Positions 60,971-64,000 of a stretch of DNA of 64,000 nucleotides are shown one piece after another. Source of the DNA: JAHCHG01 sp041394845 (GTDB lineage: Bacteria; Acidobacteriota; Blastocatellia; Pyrinomonadales; Pyrinomonadaceae); NCBI GenBank assembly GCA_041394845.1, contig JAWKHL010000001.1, positions 1,798,001 through 1,862,000 of the forward strand, given 5' to 3'. Under the pieces are notes generated by a model, which was not told where the DNA came from, made no database searches, and was given only the letters and a program-made list of their open reading frames with translations. The position numbers and the translations under genes are program-made. The first letter of the stretch is position 1. Each line of letters begins with the position of its first letter.

Positions 60971-62191
60971 ATGAGCGTTTCAGTAGAAAACATACCGGGC
61001 CAATTTGAAGTTTTGGACAAGCCTCTGGAATCGCAGATGACGCTGTCGATGGGCCCCCAACATCCTTCGACCCACGGCGTTCTGCGGCTCGAACTGCAAC
61101 TCGACGGCGAGTTGGTCATCAGCGCCGTTCCCGACATCGGTTATCTGCATACGGGAATGGAAAAACTTTTCGAGTACAAAAAATACCAGCAGGGCATCGT
61201 CATCACCGACCGGATGGATTATCTCAACCCGCTGGGGAACAATCTGGCCTATGTGATGGCGGCCGAAAAACTTCTGCAACTGGAGATTCCCGAACGGGCG
61301 CAGGTCATCCGGGTGATGATGTGCGAACTGCAAAGGATCGCCTCGCACATGGTCTGGCTCGGAACCCACGCTCTGGACATCGGGGCGATGAGCGCGTTTT
61401 TCTACTGCTTCCGTCAGAGGGAAAAAATTCTCAATCTGATCGAAGCCTGTTCCGGCGGACGGATGACGCCCAGCTATTTCCGGATCGGCGGTCTGATGAT
61501 GGACCTGCCGGCCGGTTTCGAACGCCGCGTCAAACAGTTTCTCGACGATTTTCCCGACGCTCTCGATCTGTTCGAAACCCTCGTTTCCGGCAACACCATC
61601 TGGCAGAGCAGAACCAAAGGGATCGGAATCATCACCGCCGAAGAAGCGATCGACTGGGGTTTGACCGGACCGAGCCTTCGGGGCAGCGGGGTCGATCTCG
61701 ATCTGCGGCGCGACAACCCTTATACGGGTTACGAAACCTACGATTTCGAGGTGCCGGTCGAAAAAGACGGCGACGTCTGGGCGCGTTTCCGGGTTCGGAT
61801 GCGAGAACTCAATGAATCTTACAAGATCGTCCGGCAGACGCTCGAACGATTAAAACCGGGACCGATCAAAGCGGACGCTCCGAAGGTGGTCCTTCCCGAC
61901 CGCGACGATATGCGCAAACACATGGACTCGCTGATCCATCATTTCCTGATCGTCGCCGAGGGCTTCAATGTTCCGCCCGGCGAGGTTTATCACGCCATCG
62001 AGGCTTCGAAGGGCGAACTCGGCGTTTATATGAAATCGAACGGCGGCCCGAAACCCGAACGGGTCCATTTCCGCGGCCCGAGTTTCGTCAACCTGTCGGC
62101 GTTGCCCGTCATGAGCGAGGGAGAAATGGTGGCCGACGTGGTGGCCATCATCGGATCGCTCGATATCGTTTTGGGCGAAATTGACAGATGA
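60971..62191 (+). CDS. nuoD: NADH-quinone oxidoreductase subunit D
   Basis: 406 residues. LSMGPQHPSTHGVLRLEL opens, GYLHTGMEKLFEYK and DRMDYLNPLGNN follow, and the C-terminus is DIVLGEIDR. Complex I quinone-binding subunit. No Shine-Dalgarno is possible next to the hairpin. Confidence 0.97.
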   Translation: MSVSVENIPGQFEVLDKPLESQMTLSMGPQHPSTHGVLRLELQLDGELVISAVPDIGYLHTGMEKLFEYKKYQQGIVITDRMDYLNPLGNNLAYVMAAEKLLQLEIPERAQVIRVMMCELQRIASHMVWLGTHALDIGAMSAFFYCFRQREKILNLIEACSGGRMTPSYFRIGGLMMDLPAGFERRVKQFLDDFPDALDLFETLVSGNTIWQSRTKGIGIITAEEAIDWGLTGPSLRGSGVDLDLRRDNPYTGYETYDFEVPVEKDGDVWARFRVRMRELNESYKIVRQTLERLKPGPIKADAPKVVLPDRDDMRKHMDSLIHHFLIVAEGFNVPPGEVYHAIEASKGELGVYMKSNGGPKPERVHFRGPSFVNLSALPVMSEGEMVADVVAIIGSLDIVLGEIDR

Positions 62192-62304
62192 AAGATCTTT
62201 AACAAAATTCCGCAAAGGAAGCGGTTGCCCGAAACCAAAAAGCAGGAATCGGAAAAATTTGGATTTGCCCGACCAAACATTCACAAAACAGAGGTGTTTG
62301 AATA

Positions 62305-62769
62305 ATGGAAAAGGAAAATGTTCGGGATCAAAGATTCCAGGGCGAAATGACGCGGTTGATGAAAACCGCGATTGACAAAATCGGCGGGCTGGAAACAAGA
62401 TTCGACGGCTTGGAAACGAGGTTCGATGGCCTTGAAACAAGGTTCGATCGGCTGGAAACAAGGTTCGATCGGCTGGAAACAAGGTTTGACCGGCTGGACA
62501 ATAAGGTTGATGTTTTATCGGCCCAAATGACCGAGATCGGTCTCAAGGTTCTGGAAATTGACAAACGTCTGATCCTGGTTGAAAAAAGACTCTTAAATGT
62601 CGAAGCTGAAATCGTCGTCCTTCGCAAAGATTTGGAAGAAGTAAAACAAAAACTTCAGATCATCGACGAAAAGGTCTCGCGATTGGACGCAAATTACGCT
62701 GAACTAAAAGACAAGGTCGAGGAGTTAACTCTGCGGATCGAAAAAATAGAACAAAATTTAGCGGCATAA
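62305..62769 (+). CDS. Coiled-coil heptad-repeat protein within the nuo operon
   Basis: 154 residues, no membrane segment. Five tandem copies of LETRFDG/R (residues about 29-63), then continued heptads (LDNKVDV, LVEKRLLNVEAEI, LTLRIEKIEQNL) to the end, so nearly the whole protein is a coiled coil. Lies between nuoD and nuoE, with its stop 3 bp before the nuoE ATG. Not a known complex I subunit; could be an assembly or partner factor, or an intruder. Confidence 0.78.
   Translation: MEKENVRDQRFQGEMTRLMKTAIDKIGGLETRFDGLETRFDGLETRFDRLETRFDRLETRFDRLDNKVDVLSAQMTEIGLKVLEIDKRLILVEKRLLNVEAEIVVLRKDLEEVKQKLQIIDEKVSRLDANYAELKDKVEELTLRIEKIEQNLAA
62389..62493 (+). repeat. 21-bp tandem repeat inside the coiled-coil gene
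   Basis: Five units of 21 bp with few differences, each encoding LETRFDG or LETRFDR. Unit length keeps the reading frame, so unit gain or loss would change coiled-coil length by exact heptads. Confidence 0.9.
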
Positions 62770-62772
62770 ATT

Positions 62773-63306
62773 ATGGCAACAGTTGCAACCGATTATACAA
62801 ATAAGATCGTTTATTCCGACGAGGTGGCGGAATTCCCGCCCGAAGTGGTCGAAGAAATGAAGGCGCATCTGCACAAATATCCGGCCGACAGAAAGCGTTC
62901 GGCTTTGATCCCTTTGCTGTTCGTCATCCAGCGCGAACGCGGTTATCTGGACAATCCGGGCGTCAATTTCATCGCCAAATTCCTCGATCTGGAAGTTACG
63001 GACGTCTGGGAAACGGCGACCTTTTATTCGATGTTCAACCTCCATCCGATCGGCAAACACCATATCCAGGTCTGCAAAACCTTGTCGTGCCGGATCATGG
63101 GCGAAGAGGAGATCACCGGGCATATCTGCGATCGTTTGGGAATCAAACCGGGCGAGACGACCGAGGACGGTCAGTTTACCGTCACCCGCGTGGAATGTCT
63201 GGGAAGCTGCGGAACCGCCCCGATGCTTCAGGTCGGTTTCGATTATCACGAAGATCTGACGATCGAAAAGGTCGATAAACTGCTGGATTCGCTCGAGAAA
63301 AAATAA
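62773..63306 (+). CDS. nuoE: NADH-quinone oxidoreductase subunit E
   Basis: 177 residues. 2Fe-2S cysteines in CKTLSC and ECLGSCG, plus TFYSMFNLHPIGKHHI. Part of the NADH-oxidising module. nuoF, which usually follows, is not in the next 700 bp. Confidence 0.96.
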   Translation: MATVATDYTNKIVYSDEVAEFPPEVVEEMKAHLHKYPADRKRSALIPLLFVIQRERGYLDNPGVNFIAKFLDLEVTDVWETATFYSMFNLHPIGKHHIQVCKTLSCRIMGEEEITGHICDRLGIKPGETTEDGQFTVTRVECLGSCGTAPMLQVGFDYHEDLTIEKVDKLLDSLEKK

Positions 63307-63436
63307 CGACCGCTTGAAATTTGCGCCTCGAGCCACTTATTGAAAAGGTGGTGCATCAGATTTGGAAAAAATTCCATTTTTCGCCGCTCAGCTCCTCAGG
63401 CGGCCAACGATTCCAAATCTTTTAAGAGGTGAAAAA

Positions 63437-64000
63437 ATGAAAAAAGCGTTTCTTATCTTAGGCTTACTGTTCTTTGTCAATTCAATCTGTCCGGCCCAGG
63501 AAAGCGGGAACCGGATCTACGGCTACCAGCAAAACAAACGCCAACCGACCGTTAACAGCGGCAGCCTGCTCTCCAATAACCAGTTTTTCATCGAGGCCAG
63601 CGTTCTGTTGAATATCAAACCCGATTCGTTCGTGGCGGTCTTCGGCGTCGCCGAAGAAGCCAAAGATGCGGTCGAAAGCAGCACCAAAGTCGATCAAAGG
63701 ATCGACGCTTTCATCAAGGGAATGAACGGTTTGGGAATAACCGGCAACGATGTGTTCGTCGATTTTATCTCCCAAAACAGGGTTTACGATTTTCAGGTTT
63801 CGGCCGACGCGGCGCAGGAATATCTGGCCGGTTTTGAAACCAAAAAGACGGTCGCCGTCAAATACAAAAGCCGGGACAGTTTCGAAAAAATTCTGGCGGC
63901 CGCCACCAATTCCGGGATTTTCGATCTGATCAAGGTCGATTACATCGTCAGCGATTTCGAACCCGTGCGGGCGAGGCTTTTCGAAGAAGCGGCCAAGATT
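63437..64000 (+). CDS. SIMPL-domain protein, cut by window edge
   Basis: Open from ATG 63437 (AAGAGGTG Shine-Dalgarno) through the end, about 188 residues visible. Signal peptide (AFLILGLLFFVNSICPAQ), then ASVLLNIKPDSFVAVFGVAEEA and a repeat of two-stranded units as in SIMPL (DUF541) proteins. Exported, function unknown. The hairpin-prone spacer 63359-63419 (ATTTGGAA..TTCCAAAT) precedes it. Confidence 0.78.
   Translation, partial: MKKAFLILGLLFFVNSICPAQESGNRIYGYQQNKRQPTVNSGSLLSNNQFFIEASVLLNIKPDSFVAVFGVAEEAKDAVESSTKVDQRIDAFIKGMNGLGITGNDVFVDFISQNRVYDFQVSADAAQEYLAGFETKKTVAVKYKSRDSFEKILAAATNSGIFDLIKVDYIVSDFEPVRARLFEEAAKI

Overview
The window reads as chromosome of a Gram-negative bacterium, most likely an Acidobacteriota member of the Blastocatellia / Pyrinomonadaceae type. 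This is an inference from gene families seen together: a large TonB-type receptor with an N-terminal carboxypeptidase-regulatory fold, a tricorn-like S41 protease, a CHRD plus FG-GAP/VCBS secreted protein, many M16/S15/S12 hydrolases, a split nuo operon, and intergenic hairpins built from short repeats. No phage, plasmid or CRISPR locus is visible.

Layout. 1-11579 (minus strand): an RpiR-type regulator followed by an outer-membrane receptor, tricorn protease, CocE/S15 hydrolase, serine beta-lactamase-fold hydrolase and a D-aminoacylase-like amidohydrolase. This looks like a peptide uptake and degradation operon. Its regulator promoter lies between two inverted copies of a 15-bp site. 12033-13934: tRNA-Arg(CCT), apt, acyP and a HemQ/chlorite-dismutase-like protein. 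14408-16762: two exported proteins. 16774-21272: thiD, thiE, a small membrane protein and a large TPR protein. 21541-24444: sugar-nucleotidyltransferase, two paralogous membrane proteins and mutM, followed by a 230-bp MITE-like element. 24839-30446: unknown exported proteins, an AT-rich lipoprotein gene, an M16 protease and a zinc-ribbon membrane protein. 30610-32627: a SAM-II-like riboswitch with an intrinsic terminator in front of a homocysteine methyltransferase/MTHFR fusion gene. The riboswitch GCTAAACA element is exactly complementary to the terminator loop. 32892-34247: a 17-residue-repeat exported protein, a short sigma-like gene and a hypothetical.

34419-53417 is an almost unbroken minus-strand island of about 22 redox and detoxification genes: quinone reductases, aldo/keto reductases, SDRs, F420-reductase-like proteins, OsmC, glutathione peroxidase, thioredoxins, nitroreductase, DoxX, DOPA-dioxygenase-like and HtrA. 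An Rrf2 regulator stands at its upstream end. A palindrome TTGTAAC-N7-GTTACAA occurs at the Rrf2 promoter and at the htrA-like promoter, with a variant before the nitroreductase gene, so these genes may form one Rrf2 regulon. Both perfect sites sit in promoters whose -10 box is 7-8 nt from the start codon, which predicts leaderless mRNAs.

53512-58747: small proteins, a GntR regulator, an epimerase, cytochrome c, thiG, thiS and an unknown. 59072-63306 (plus): nuoA-B-C-D, a heptad-repeat coiled-coil gene, and nuoE. The window ends in a SIMPL-domain gene.

Intergenic space carries several inverted-repeat families. The most striking are heptanucleotide tandem repeats (GGATTTT/GGATTTC, GTGATGG, GTGGTCG types), which mostly face an inverted copy and so form long hairpins, often within a few bases of start or stop codons.
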